Shown here: one piece after another, positions 35,300 to 44,651 of the stretch | How positions within the stretch are numbered: the first letter of the stretch is position 1 | Layout: each line of letters opens with the position of its first letter | Assembly (NCBI RefSeq): GCF_027594145.1 | Contig: NZ_JAQFFK010000005.1 | Coordinates: forward strand, 1 to 64,000 | Length of the DNA: 64,000 nt | From: Methanococcoides alaskense | GTDB lineage: Archaea > Halobacteriota > Methanosarcinia > Methanosarcinales > Methanosarcinaceae | Direction: 5' to 3' | Notes under the pieces: model-generated | The model's input: only the letters and a program-made list of their open reading frames with translations | What the model was told of the DNA's origin: nothing | Database searches by the model: none | Position numbers and translations under genes: made by a program

Positions 35300-36469
35300 A
35301 TGTTCAATGAGACAACCTATCTTGATAACGCTGCAAGTACAAGGCTTGATGAAGCAGTACTTGAAGCGATGAAACCGTATTTCTTTGATGCCTATGCAGT
35401 TGCTACGTCTGAATTCGGTTATTCCATGGGTATTGATGCCAAGGAAGGGCTTGAAAGGTCCCGTAAGGTCATTGCATCAAGACTTGGTGCGCAAGCTGGC
35501 GAGATCGTGTTCACTTCAGGAAGCACCGAATCGAGCAACATGGCAATAAAAGGAGTGCTTTCAGCTCTGAAAGGGAAGAAGGACGACCATCTGATCGTAT
35601 CCCGTCTGGAAGATTTCCCTGTGCTGAATACCGCAAAGAAACTTGATAAGCAGGGCTACAAGGTAGACTTCATAAATGTCGATGGGGAAGGTATCCTCGA
35701 CCTCGATATGTTCAGCGATGCCATCACTTCGCAAACAGCACTGGTGTCCATTCAGCAGGCAAATCAGGAGATCGGCACTTTGCAGGACCTTAAAGCTATC
35801 TCTGATATCTGTCAGGATAAGGATGTCCTGTTGCATACTGATGCCACTCATAGTTTTACGAGGATTCCTCTGGATGTTAGCAAGCTTCCTGTGGACCTTG
35901 TAACATTGTCAGCCCATACGATCCATGGCCCCAGAGGTATCGGCGCACTGTATATACGTGAAGGAACTCCGATAGACAAATGGATGGATGGGGGATTCCA
36001 GGAATCCGATAGGCGTGCCGGTGTAGAGAACATTCCTGCTGCGGTGGGATTTTCAAAGGCTGTGGAACTTGTGACCCCTGAGGAGAATGAACGCCTTGCA
36101 GCGATGAGGGACCGTGTTATCGAAAGGGCAATGGCTGATATTCCTCATGTGACCCTTAATGGAAGTGCTACTAGCAGGTTGCCACAGAATGCCAATATGA
36201 CTTTCCATTATGTGGAGGGTGAATCCATTACATTGCATCTCGATATGCTGGGCTTTGCAGTGAGCACAGGTTCTGCATGTTTTAGTCGTTCTCTTGAAGC
36301 AAGCCATGTGATACTCGGTATCGGTGGCGATCATGAGAGGGCACATGGGTCACTGCGTTTCAGTTTCGGACGCTTTAATACCATTGAGGATTCGGATGCT
36401 ATTATCGATGCATTGAAAGATGTTGTTACGAATCTGCGGGCTATCAGTCCTCTGACAGAAGATAATTGA
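35300..36469 (+). CDS. IscS/NifS-like protein lacking the PLP lysine
   Basis: About 389 residues of the class V aminotransferase fold: TYLDNAAST, FTSGSTESSN, HTDATHS and the catalytic-Cys loop STGSACFSRSLEASHV are all present. The PLP Schiff-base site, normally SxHK, reads LSAHTIHGPRGIG with Thr at about 207. The PLP-stacking His (EHKAVL in E. coli IscS) is Asp in LEDFPVL. The protein therefore probably cannot act as a normal desulfurase. A. fulgidus IscS is also known to lack this lysine. AAGGAG at 35283 supports the ATG at 35300. The gene lies 33 bases before iscU. Confidence 0.9.
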   Translation: MFNETTYLDNAASTRLDEAVLEAMKPYFFDAYAVATSEFGYSMGIDAKEGLERSRKVIASRLGAQAGEIVFTSGSTESSNMAIKGVLSALKGKKDDHLIVSRLEDFPVLNTAKKLDKQGYKVDFINVDGEGILDLDMFSDAITSQTALVSIQQANQEIGTLQDLKAISDICQDKDVLLHTDATHSFTRIPLDVSKLPVDLVTLSAHTIHGPRGIGALYIREGTPIDKWMDGGFQESDRRAGVENIPAAVGFSKAVELVTPEENERLAAMRDRVIERAMADIPHVTLNGSATSRLPQNANMTFHYVEGESITLHLDMLGFAVSTGSACFSRSLEASHVILGIGGDHERAHGSLRFSFGRFNTIEDSDAIIDALKDVVTNLRAISPLTEDN

Positions 36470-36502
36470 ACTTATTGCGAGATAAATAAAAGAGGTGTTT
36501 CT

Positions 36503-37138
36503 ATGACTTTCCCATACACAAAAGAGGTACTTGAGCATTTCAGAAATCCACAGAATGTTGGAAAGATGGAGGACCCTGATGGAAAGGGTCTTGAAGGCAG
36601 TCCTGCGTGTGGTGATATGGTTGCCGTTTATCTGAAAGTTGATCCTGATACTCTGGTTATCGAGGATATCTCTTTCGAGTCCTATGGCTGTGCATCCAAT
36701 ATCGCAACAGCATCTATGATCACTGAGATGGCAAAGGGCAAGACGCTTGAAGAAGCCAAGACGATCACGTGGAAGGAAGCAGCTCATGCTCTTGGTGGAC
36801 TTCCACCTGTCAAGGCGCATTGTTCCGTGCTTGCGGTCGAAGGGCTTCGGTCTGCTATTCGTGATTATGAAGAGAAGCATGGCATGGTCGTGGAGAAAGA
36901 GGCCACTACGGTAGAGATTGTCAGTAAGCGTTTGAAGCATGTGATGAATCCGATGGCAGGTCTTGATATCATCAGGACCGAACTTGTGCTAAAGGTAATG
37001 GTCGAGGAAGGAACTGTTCGTATAGTGCTTGATATACCTTCGACACATCAGTTTGCAGCTGCCATAAAGGAAGATATTGTCGATAAGCTGGAATCATTGT
37101 GGGATGTTGAGAGTGTCACGGTTGATTACATCTCCTGA
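36503..37138 (+). CDS. iscU: IscU-type scaffold fused to a DUF59/MIP18-like domain
   Basis: 211 residues. Residues 1-130 are IscU, with cluster ligands Cys36 (PACGD), Cys63 (YGCAS) and Cys107 (AHCSV), and Asp38. Residues 140-211 (KHVMNPMAGLDIIRTELVLK to VESVTVDYIS) resemble the DUF59 Fe-S carrier domain. It would assemble [2Fe-2S] or [4Fe-4S] clusters with the adjacent IscS. AGAGGTG precedes the ATG. The canonical LPPVK chaperone-binding motif is kept as GLPPVKAHC. Confidence 0.88.
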   Translation: MTFPYTKEVLEHFRNPQNVGKMEDPDGKGLEGSPACGDMVAVYLKVDPDTLVIEDISFESYGCASNIATASMITEMAKGKTLEEAKTITWKEAAHALGGLPPVKAHCSVLAVEGLRSAIRDYEEKHGMVVEKEATTVEIVSKRLKHVMNPMAGLDIIRTELVLKVMVEEGTVRIVLDIPSTHQFAAAIKEDIVDKLESLWDVESVTVDYIS

Positions 37139-37188
37139 TACTCCTCTATTTTCTTTTTGTATTAACATTTGATCAGGTTCTGGTAAAT

Positions 37189-37476
37189 ATGGAAATTCGT
37201 TCGATCGCTCCCTGTACAAGCAAGCCTTCTATATTTCATGTGGAGGCACAGCTTGAAAATGAGATAGATATTCCAAAGGCATGTGAAGCTTTATCCGTTG
37301 AGGAAGGCGTGACCATAAAGTTCCTCAGGTGCTCTGAAGAGCTTGGGGCTATCCGGTTCACTTCAGGTGCTATGATGGTGCTTATCTATGAAAGTGGCAA
37401 GATCACTGTAAGGCATGCTCCGGATGACGGTACTGCCAGAGAATTGCTCGAAAGGGTTGCTGAGCTGGTGGAGTGA
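37189..37476 (+). CDS. small conserved protein of the Fe-S cluster locus
   Basis: 95 residues, compact alpha/beta, with two Cys (PCTSKP and FLRCSEELG). LVE-type helices and ITVRHAPDDGTARELLERVA suggest a TATA-binding-like or ferredoxin-like fold. No family is recognised. It follows iscU by 50 bases and may take part in cluster assembly; this rests on position only. Confidence 0.6.
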   Translation: MEIRSIAPCTSKPSIFHVEAQLENEIDIPKACEALSVEEGVTIKFLRCSEELGAIRFTSGAMMVLIYESGKITVRHAPDDGTARELLERVAELVE

Positions 37477-37735
37477 ATTTGATGGGCTAAAGGGGCTGTC
37501 AATATTTTATGCTTAAAATATGGTCTTTCTTTTTTTATTTACCGTTTTATATGTCCCTTATGTGGAAAGGAATTCCAGTGGCTATTTAAACTTCCTGCTG
37601 ATATTCGACCGGCAATGATAAACTATATATAATTTTCACCGGTATGTTCCTTACCATTAGAGGTTATGCTATCAGGCAAAGCCTTAAGGATCTGGCCGAT
37701 TCGATGTGTTATTTCATAAATTAAGAGGTCTTCAT
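37477..37735 (+). promoter_or_regulatory. fmd operon promoter region
   Basis: A TATA box (AACTATATATAATT) lies at about 37621-37634, preceded by a C-rich BRE-like stretch. A long leader of about 75-80 bases reaches the ATG of fmdE, with AAGAGGTC as ribosome-binding site. No clear molybdate-type operator is visible. Confidence 0.55.
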
Positions 37736-38326
37736 ATGGACGACATGGATACTATTATCAACAGGATAAAAGAGCAAGATCCAGAACTATTTTTACAGAT
37801 CGAGAAGATAATTCCTTTCCACGGGTACTTGAGCTCGGGAGCAATGATAGGATTACAGATGCTCACGATGTCGAAGAGATTACTTGATGTTAAGGAAGGG
37901 GAACGCATCTATGTTACAGCGGAGACATCCAACTGTGTTCCAGATCCATTCCAGATACTCGAGGGAGCTACCACCGGGAACAAGGGAATGAAGGTCAAGG
38001 ACTACGGCAAGATGGCTGTTACCGTGAACAAACGTGGTGCACCGGGCGAGACCAGGATGCCTGCTGTCAGGATATATCTTGACGCAGAAAAGACTGCGGC
38101 TTACCCGAGATTGCACGCATGGTTCATGAACCTTGAAAAAGTGCGTCATGAAGAGATCCTGCCGATCTTACTCGAGGCAGGCGAGAACATTTATTCTTAC
38201 ACTTTTACAGAGATCGAAGTTCCGGTCAAGAAAAGCAAGCAAGTAAGGCTGTGCGAGAAATGTGGAGAGAGCTTCATTCATTATGAAGGCGAAGCACTTT
38301 GTGAAGCATGCAGGCATGAGCAGTAA
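37736..38326 (+). CDS. fmdE: formylmethanofuran dehydrogenase subunit E (FmdE-domain protein)
   Basis: About 196 residues. FHGYLSSGAMIGLQML and TAETSNCVPDPFQILEGATT match the FmdE domain, with His and Cys that bind zinc or redox metal. The C-terminus has a zinc ribbon (CEKCGESF and CEACRHEQ). In Methanosarcina barkeri fmdE begins the fmdEFACDB operon, and the same order is found here. Its role is accessory. It precedes fmdF by 16 bases. Confidence 0.9.
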   Translation: MDDMDTIINRIKEQDPELFLQIEKIIPFHGYLSSGAMIGLQMLTMSKRLLDVKEGERIYVTAETSNCVPDPFQILEGATTGNKGMKVKDYGKMAVTVNKRGAPGETRMPAVRIYLDAEKTAAYPRLHAWFMNLEKVRHEEILPILLEAGENIYSYTFTEIEVPVKKSKQVRLCEKCGESFIHYEGEALCEACRHEQ

Positions 38327-38342
38327 TTACGGAGTAGATGAG

Positions 38343-39365
38343 ATGAACGAAATATTAGTTCAGACAAAAGATAACAAGCAAGTGGTGTATTTACCAGAAA
38401 AGTGCATTGGTTGCGGGACCTGTACAATGGTCTGTCCTAAGGGCACATTGATCATAGGTTCAGTAGGACCTGTTGCCAGGGGACTCATAAATAAGGAGTA
38501 CCTGGATATTGGAGATAACTGTATCACATGTGGAATGTGTACTAAGATCTGTCCAACAGGCGCCCTTGAGATGAGAGAAGATGGAAAACCTGTATGCGAT
38601 GAGAACTTCCTGTGCAGCTCGCTCGCACCAACAACGGTGAACGATAATTGTGTACACTGTGGTGTATGTGAGCAGATCTGTCCGCAGGGTGCTATCGAGA
38701 CCAAGCAGTGGCTCGCAAACGATGGCAGTGCACGCATAGATGGTGAGACCATCATCGATCAGGAAACCTGTGTACACTGTGGATGGTGTAGCGAGGTATG
38801 TCCAACTAATGCTATCACTGTGCAGAAACCTTTCGAGGGTACATGGGAACGAGCAGAGGATGTCTGTCAGGCATGCCGTACCTGTGTGGATGTATGTCCA
38901 TGCAATGCACTGTTCAATCCGGAATGGGCTCCAGGAGAAAGAGTTGACAAGGTCGCTCAGCGTCCTGATGCATGTATCTACTGTGGTGCATGTGCTGTTT
39001 CCTGTCCTGTCAATGCTATCGATGTCCAGAAGACAGCGATCGTTCCTGACATGAACAAGAAAGCTTTATTTGAGAAGAAACTTCTCAACAAGCCATCAGC
39101 AACTCCTGCATTGACCTCTGTACTGGTTACAGATGAAGATGCATGTCTTGGCTGTGGTAACTGTGTCATTATATGTCCTGTCAATGCAAACTCCTCGAAG
39201 GAACTAGCAGCAGGTTCACTAAATGAGCTTGATGAGAAAGCACTCCTTGAGGTAAGGAACGGTACTGTCAAGGTGATCGATCAGGAAGTATGTGGCTCAT
39301 GTGGTGCATGTGCTCTTATTTGCCCTGTTTCTGCGATCTGGCTTGAGAAGAGGGAGGTTGAATAA
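38343..39365 (+). CDS. fmdF: formylmethanofuran dehydrogenase polyferredoxin subunit F
   Basis: About 340 residues with eight [4Fe-4S] motifs, among them CIGCGTCTMVCP, CITCGMCTKICP, CVHCGVCEQICP, CVHCGWCSEVCP, CQACRTCVDVCP, CIYCGACAVSCP, CLGCGNCVIICP and CGSCGACALICP. It carries electrons between the catalytic subunits and external donors. ATG at 38343 follows GGAG and fits the spacing after fmdE. It overlaps fmdA by one base. Confidence 0.95.
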   Translation: MNEILVQTKDNKQVVYLPEKCIGCGTCTMVCPKGTLIIGSVGPVARGLINKEYLDIGDNCITCGMCTKICPTGALEMREDGKPVCDENFLCSSLAPTTVNDNCVHCGVCEQICPQGAIETKQWLANDGSARIDGETIIDQETCVHCGWCSEVCPTNAITVQKPFEGTWERAEDVCQACRTCVDVCPCNALFNPEWAPGERVDKVAQRPDACIYCGACAVSCPVNAIDVQKTAIVPDMNKKALFEKKLLNKPSATPALTSVLVTDEDACLGCGNCVIICPVNANSSKELAAGSLNELDEKALLEVRNGTVKVIDQEVCGSCGACALICPVSAIWLEKREVE

Positions 39366-41119
39366 TGGCTGGGACTATTGTAATTAAGAACGGATATGTT
39401 TATGATCCGCTCAATGAAGTGAACGGTGAACAGCAGGACATCTTCATCAAGGACGGCGTGGTAGTTTCCGAACTTTCCGCAGCTGACATGAAGGATGCTA
39501 AGATAATTGATGCAACAGGCAAGACAGTAATGCCTGGTGGTGTCGATTCTCACACACACATTGCTGGTGCTAAGGTCAATACCGGTAGGATGATGCGTCC
39601 TGAAGATAGTTACAAGACAACAAGGACAAAGACCGCTATCACCCACTCAGGTTCAGGAGAGACCGTACCATCCGTCTACATGGAAGGTTACGAATATTCC
39701 AAGCTAGGATACACCACTGCTTTTGAAGCAGCTGTTCCTCCAATGGAAGCACGTCACACACACGAAGAGATGCGTTCCATTCCAATGCTCGATATGGGTG
39801 GCTACCTTGTTCTCGGTAACAACTGGTTCATGATGCGCTACCTGAAGGAAGGCGACATGGACAAGGCAGCAGCATATGTTGCATGGATGATGAAAACCCA
39901 CAAGACATATGGTATCAAATGTGTCAATCCTGGTGGAGTCGAGAACTGGGGCTGGGGTGAGAACGTTTCTTCCCTTGATGAGCAAAATATACACTTCGAG
40001 ATATCCTCCAGGGAGATCATCGATGGGCTGACCGAAGTAAACGAAATGCTCGGTATGCCAATGTCAATGCACCTTCACGCAAACAACCTTGGTCATCCGG
40101 GAAACTACAAGACAACAAAGGACTCTCTTGGTATTTCCAGCAAAACAAAGGCAAAGCAGAACATGAGTGTTAACTGGGCTGAGACAAAGATCGATGCAAG
40201 CAGAGATCAGTCAGTGTACCTCACACACATGATGTTCAATGCATTTGCCGGCACATCCTGGCGTGATTTCGAGTCTGGTGTCAAGCCTCTTGCAGATTAT
40301 ATCAACAACGCTGACCATGTTGTCATTGACAGTGGTTGCGTACCATTCGGTGAAGCAACATGTATGACCGGTGATGGACCTTCCATCCACGATCTCTCAG
40401 TGCTTACTGGTGGCAAATGGTCTAACACCGATGTTGAGCTTGAATGTGGTTCAGGTGTCTGTCCATTTACATATCTAAAGAGCAACCCTGTTCACAGTAC
40501 TCAGTGGGCAATGGGGCTTGAGTGCCTGCTCCTCATCGACGATCCATGGAAAACCATCATGACAACCGACAGTCCAAATGGCGGACCGTTCACCAAGTAT
40601 CCACTTGTTATGAGCTGGCTCATGTCCGAGAAGTTCAGGGAACAGACATTCAGTGAATGTCACAAATGGGCTAACGACAGAAGTACACTCGGTGGCGTTG
40701 ACAGGGAAATGTCCCTTTATGACCTTGCGATCCTTACCCGTGCTAACACGGCAAAGACCATTGGTATGGCACACAGGAAGGGTAGCTTCGGTATCGGTGC
40801 AGATGGTGATGTTACAATTTACGACATCGACCCAACAAAGATCGACACCAGGGAATATTCTGACCTGATCAACAAGTTCAGCACTGCTGAATACACTATC
40901 AAGGGCGGAGAGGTTGTCTGCCACGATGGTGAGATCACTATGATCCCTGATAAGAGGACCTATTACACCGACGCGAGCGTCCCTGATGCTAACGAGAAAG
41001 AAATGCTTAAGGATGTTCAGGAATGGTTCAGATACTATTCACACGGTTTCAACCACTATCCAACACCTGAGAAATACCTTGTAAACCCAACAGCGATCAA
41101 GGCAAACATGGAGCAGTGA
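39365..41119 (+). CDS. fmdA: formylmethanofuran dehydrogenase subunit A
   Basis: 584 residues, amidohydrolase fold with a dinuclear metal site: HTHIAGAKVN, a KCVNPGG lysine region, MHLHANNLGHPGN and TDSPNGGPF. It hydrolyses or forms formyl-methanofuran from formate reached through an internal tunnel from the FmdB site, as shown structurally for the tungsten enzyme. GGGAGGTTGAATAATG is the ribosome-binding site. The length is normal. Confidence 0.96.
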   Translation: MAGTIVIKNGYVYDPLNEVNGEQQDIFIKDGVVVSELSAADMKDAKIIDATGKTVMPGGVDSHTHIAGAKVNTGRMMRPEDSYKTTRTKTAITHSGSGETVPSVYMEGYEYSKLGYTTAFEAAVPPMEARHTHEEMRSIPMLDMGGYLVLGNNWFMMRYLKEGDMDKAAAYVAWMMKTHKTYGIKCVNPGGVENWGWGENVSSLDEQNIHFEISSREIIDGLTEVNEMLGMPMSMHLHANNLGHPGNYKTTKDSLGISSKTKAKQNMSVNWAETKIDASRDQSVYLTHMMFNAFAGTSWRDFESGVKPLADYINNADHVVIDSGCVPFGEATCMTGDGPSIHDLSVLTGGKWSNTDVELECGSGVCPFTYLKSNPVHSTQWAMGLECLLLIDDPWKTIMTTDSPNGGPFTKYPLVMSWLMSEKFREQTFSECHKWANDRSTLGGVDREMSLYDLAILTRANTAKTIGMAHRKGSFGIGADGDVTIYDIDPTKIDTREYSDLINKFSTAEYTIKGGEVVCHDGEITMIPDKRTYYTDASVPDANEKEMLKDVQEWFRYYSHGFNHYPTPEKYLVNPTAIKANMEQ

Positions 41120-41123
41120 GATC

Positions 41124-41933
41124 ATGGCAGAAGTCATTCTTACAGTTAATACTGAAATTGGATTAAAAGTAGAGGCAGATGTTATCACTCCTGATACATT
41201 TGCTGGCAAGAACAAGAGCGAGATCGAGGCTCTGCTGGTTTGGCAGGGTCCAAAACAGTTCCCTATCTCCGCATTCTTTGATGTGGAGGGCGATGCTGGT
41301 GCTTCCGCAGAAGATACATCCATTGTCATCAAAGGCGATGCTGCGAGAGTAAAGCGCATCGGTGAAAAGATGACAGCTGGAAAGATCACTGTTGAAGGAT
41401 CTGTCAGCATGCATTTAGGTTCCCAGATGGTCGGCGGCGAGATCCTTGTAAAAGGTGATGCTGATTCATGGGCAGGCATGGAGATGGTCGGCGGCCTCCT
41501 CCACATCGAAGGTAATGCAAATGACCACGTAGGTTGCGCATACCGTGGTAAGTGGGTAGGAATGTCCGGCGGACGCATCGTTATCGATGGTAATGCTAAC
41601 AATAACCTTGGTGGCGGTATCAGCGGTGGGGAGATCATCGTTGGTGGAAATGTCGGTCACTACACTGGCATTCGCCAGAACGGCGGTCTTATCGCTGTAA
41701 AAGGAAATGCTATTCGTGCAGTTGCTGCTGAAATGACAGCAGGTACAATGGTTGTTAACGGAACCATCGAAAGGTTCTCTCCCGGCTTTGAATATGTGAC
41801 AAACGAAAGCGACCTTAAGTTCGATGATATAGAATGCCCAGGTGAGTTCATGAAGTTCCTCGGTGACAATGCGATCACAAAGAGGCCAAAGGGCACACTC
41901 TATGTCAATCAGGGCGCAAACATGAATCTGTGA
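41124..41933 (+). CDS. fmdC: formylmethanofuran dehydrogenase subunit C
   Basis: 269 residues. Repeated right-handed beta-helix units of the type GGxIxVxGxA (for example GGEILVKGDADSWAGMEMVGG, MSGGRIVIDGNANNNLGGGI, SGGEIIVGGNVGHYTG) resemble the C-terminal domain of glutamate synthase. It contributes to the heterohexamer core around FmdA/FmdB. It starts four bases after fmdA. Confidence 0.95.
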   Translation: MAEVILTVNTEIGLKVEADVITPDTFAGKNKSEIEALLVWQGPKQFPISAFFDVEGDAGASAEDTSIVIKGDAARVKRIGEKMTAGKITVEGSVSMHLGSQMVGGEILVKGDADSWAGMEMVGGLLHIEGNANDHVGCAYRGKWVGMSGGRIVIDGNANNNLGGGISGGEIIVGGNVGHYTGIRQNGGLIAVKGNAIRAVAAEMTAGTMVVNGTIERFSPGFEYVTNESDLKFDDIECPGEFMKFLGDNAITKRPKGTLYVNQGANMNL

Positions 41934-41942
41934 GGTGTGATA

Positions 41943-42332
41943 ATGAAAGTATTACTTAACACAGGAAGTACCATTGATGAGGGCAGACTTGCTAAAGGTG
42001 GCAACAAATATTCAGAGGAATATAGGCTTGAGTGCGCAGTGTGCTGGCTCTCCCCCTCTAATTTTGAATCCCTTGGATGCCCGGAAAAAGTAAAAGTAAC
42101 AAGTAAGGACGAAAAACATTCCATCATAGTATACACAAAATGTACAGATGCTATGATGGATGGCGATGTGTTCATGCCAAGGGCTATCTGGTCCAACGTG
42201 ATCATTGACCCATATACATTCTCAACAGGTTCCCCTCTCTATAAAGGCAGTCCCGTAACTGTCGAAGCAGCAGAAGGTGAGGTATTGAGCGCAGAGGATG
42301 TTGTCCTTAATCTCTATATGGGAGGTAAATGA
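41943..42332 (+). CDS. fmdD: formylmethanofuran dehydrogenase subunit D
   Basis: About 129 residues, the small beta-barrel domain (molydop_binding) that binds the molybdopterin guanine dinucleotide in cooperation with FmdB: LNTGSTIDEGRLAKGG, FMPRAIWSNVI and GSPLYKGSPVTVE. GAGGTGTGAT lies before the ATG at 41943. It runs to the stop at 42332, one base before fmdB. Confidence 0.93.
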   Translation: MKVLLNTGSTIDEGRLAKGGNKYSEEYRLECAVCWLSPSNFESLGCPEKVKVTSKDEKHSIIVYTKCTDAMMDGDVFMPRAIWSNVIIDPYTFSTGSPLYKGSPVTVEAAEGEVLSAEDVVLNLYMGGK

Positions 42333-42333
42333 T

Positions 42334-43641
42334 ATGGTTTTTAAGAACATTATGTGTCCGGTATGCGGAGCTTCATGTGACGATATCCAGGTAGAGCTTG
42401 GAGATAACGAGATCACTGTCAAGAACGCATGCAAGATGGGTAATGCAAAGTTCCAGGAAGTCGTAAGCTCACACCGTCTTAAGGACCCACTTGTCAAAAA
42501 GAACGGTAAGCTTGAGAAAGCTGCATGGGACGAAGCACTTACAAAGGCTGCAGAGATGCTTGTGAACGCAAAGAAACCTCTTTTATTCCTCGGAAGTGAG
42601 ACCTCATGCGAAGCACAGGAAGTCGGTCTTCACATCGCTGAGTACCTTGGTGGTGTAGCAGATTCTAATGCAACTATCTGCCACGGTCCTACTGTTATGG
42701 GTATTCAGGAAAGCGGATGTGCAGGCTCAACAGCAGGTCAGGTCAAGAACAGGGCTGACGTGAACATCTACTGGGGAACCAACCCTCTGGCATCCATGCC
42801 AAGACACATGTCTAAGTATGCTGTCTTCCCAAGAGGATACTGGTCCAAGAGAGGAAGGTTTGACCGCAAGGTCATCACCGTTGATCCAAGAAAGACCGAT
42901 ACAGCAGCAGCATCAGATCTTCACATACAGCTCAAACCAAACTCTGACTATGAGCTTTTGAGCGCACTGTTGACCATCCTTAACGGAAAGCGTCCACATC
43001 CATCCGTAGAGGAGATCACAGGTGTGCCAATTTCTGCAATGGATGAGATGATCGATGTAATGGTGAATGCAAACTTCGGTAGCATCTCAGTCGGTCTTGG
43101 CCTTGGTTCTTCAATGGGTAAGCACAGGAACGTTGAGCTTGGTCTCAACCTCGTGAAAGAGCTCAACAACAACCACGGTACAAAGTTCGCACTCGGTGCA
43201 CTCAGAGGTCACTGTAATGTGGCAGGCTTCAACCAGATCGCATCATATCTGTACGGATATCCATTCGGTATCGATTTCTCAAGAGGCTATCCAAGGTACA
43301 ACCCTGGGGAGACCACAACTGTCGATCTGCTGAGGGATAAGGACGTAGACGCTGCATTCGTTATGTGTGCTGACCTTGTCAACCACATTCCTGCAGATGC
43401 TGCATCCTATCTTGCAGAGATCCCAATGACCTGTCTGGATATTGCTCCATGTCCAACAACAACAGCTTCAGATGTTGTTCTTCCTGGTGTCATCGATGCA
43501 ATGGAGAATGACGGTACATTCTACAGGCTCGACAACGTGCCAATGTACTTCAAGCCGTTCACAACGTCTCCATTCGAGTTCACACAGAGCAATGAAGACA
43601 CACTCAAGCAGTTGTTCGCAAAGATAAAGGAAATTGCTTGA
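42334..43641 (+). CDS. fmdB: formylmethanofuran dehydrogenase subunit B, molybdopterin catalytic subunit
   Basis: About 435 residues. The N-terminal [4Fe-4S] site uses CPVCGASC (Cys8, 11, 15) and Cys33. The metal ligand is a Cys in ICHGP (Cys116), not selenocysteine. GRFDRKVITVDPRKTDTA and GALRGHCNV bind the dinucleotide. It reduces CO2 to formate in the first half of the reaction. The start at 42334 is set by GGAGG at 42321. The length is usual. Confidence 0.95.
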   Translation: MVFKNIMCPVCGASCDDIQVELGDNEITVKNACKMGNAKFQEVVSSHRLKDPLVKKNGKLEKAAWDEALTKAAEMLVNAKKPLLFLGSETSCEAQEVGLHIAEYLGGVADSNATICHGPTVMGIQESGCAGSTAGQVKNRADVNIYWGTNPLASMPRHMSKYAVFPRGYWSKRGRFDRKVITVDPRKTDTAAASDLHIQLKPNSDYELLSALLTILNGKRPHPSVEEITGVPISAMDEMIDVMVNANFGSISVGLGLGSSMGKHRNVELGLNLVKELNNNHGTKFALGALRGHCNVAGFNQIASYLYGYPFGIDFSRGYPRYNPGETTTVDLLRDKDVDAAFVMCADLVNHIPADAASYLAEIPMTCLDIAPCPTTTASDVVLPGVIDAMENDGTFYRLDNVPMYFKPFTTSPFEFTQSNEDTLKQLFAKIKEIA

Positions 43642-43643
43642 TC

Positions 43644-44492
43644 ATGCCGTTGGATTGGCACGTTGAAAGAAAGAACGCTCAGAATAACTTCTGGCGTGAT
43701 GAGGAACGGGATTCTTCCGCTCCTTATCTTTCTTATAAGGGTGTCGAGCTTACGGAAGACAGCAGCAATGAAATAGATGTGGATGTCATCGTTGAGAAAG
43801 AATTCCATCTTTCTCTCAATGGTGTCCCACTTGCTTCTTTTTTTGCTACCCCTCAAGAGTTCGAGGAACTCGCAGTGGGTTTTTTGATATGTGAAGGTTT
43901 TATCGATCACGCTATTGACATTATCTCGGTCGAGGTCAAAGATGACCTCCTGATATGCGAAGCGGACATCTGTCCGGATCGTATCGGAAAGACCAAACGT
44001 AACATAGATCCTGATTCAAGATTCGATTTTTGTAGTTGTGCCATTGGCTCAAGACCCTGCAAGAAAAAGGTCGGGAATGCTTCTGACATAAGATTTGACC
44101 GCAAGGTCCTCTTCAATGCAGTGGAACACCTCAAGACCGATGCAAAGACATGGAGACGCACCGGCGGTACTCATTCGGTGATCATAACTGATAGCAACAG
44201 AAATATCCTGGCATTCTGTGAAGATGTGAGCAGGGCTTCCGCTGTTGACAAAGCAGTTGGTAAAGCAGCTCTTGAAGGTGTGGATATGTCAAAATGTGCA
44301 ATTGTCGCTACTGGCAGACTTTCAGTCACAATGGTCTCAAAGGCTGTCAATGCAGGGGTTTCCGTACTTGCCAGCAAAGCAGGTCCTATCAACGAAGGTA
44401 TCGACCTTGCAAGGGCGGTAGGTCTGACACTGGTGGGCTTTGTTCGCCCGCCTCATCTGTATGTGTATAACGGCATTGAGAGAATTATTTAA
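43644..44492 (+). CDS. fdhD: FdhD-like molybdopterin sulfurtransferase
   Basis: About 282 residues. TGGTHSVIITDSN, EDVSRASAVDKAVGKAAL, TGRLSVTMVSKAVNAGVSVL and GLTLVGFVRPPHLYVYN follow the FdhD pattern. The usual Cys-x-x-Cys of FdhD reads FCSCAIGSRPC, so the sulfur-relay cysteines are rearranged. The gene starts two bases after fmdB and is best read as the last gene of the fmd operon, sulfurating its molybdenum cofactor. An in-frame TTG at 43638 is an alternative start. Confidence 0.88.
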   Translation: MPLDWHVERKNAQNNFWRDEERDSSAPYLSYKGVELTEDSSNEIDVDVIVEKEFHLSLNGVPLASFFATPQEFEELAVGFLICEGFIDHAIDIISVEVKDDLLICEADICPDRIGKTKRNIDPDSRFDFCSCAIGSRPCKKKVGNASDIRFDRKVLFNAVEHLKTDAKTWRRTGGTHSVIITDSNRNILAFCEDVSRASAVDKAVGKAALEGVDMSKCAIVATGRLSVTMVSKAVNAGVSVLASKAGPINEGIDLARAVGLTLVGFVRPPHLYVYNGIERII

Positions 44493-44651
44493 AGGGCTTT
44501 TGCAATATTCTTTTTACTTACAGTTCAATTTCGTTTCTCAAATTTCTCTTAAATTCTTTTCAATTTCCAAGGAAGCTGTAATAATTTATCTTAATATTAC
44601 TCAATTAAATTTATTTAGTTGGGTTGTCTACTTTACAGTGGACTTGATATC

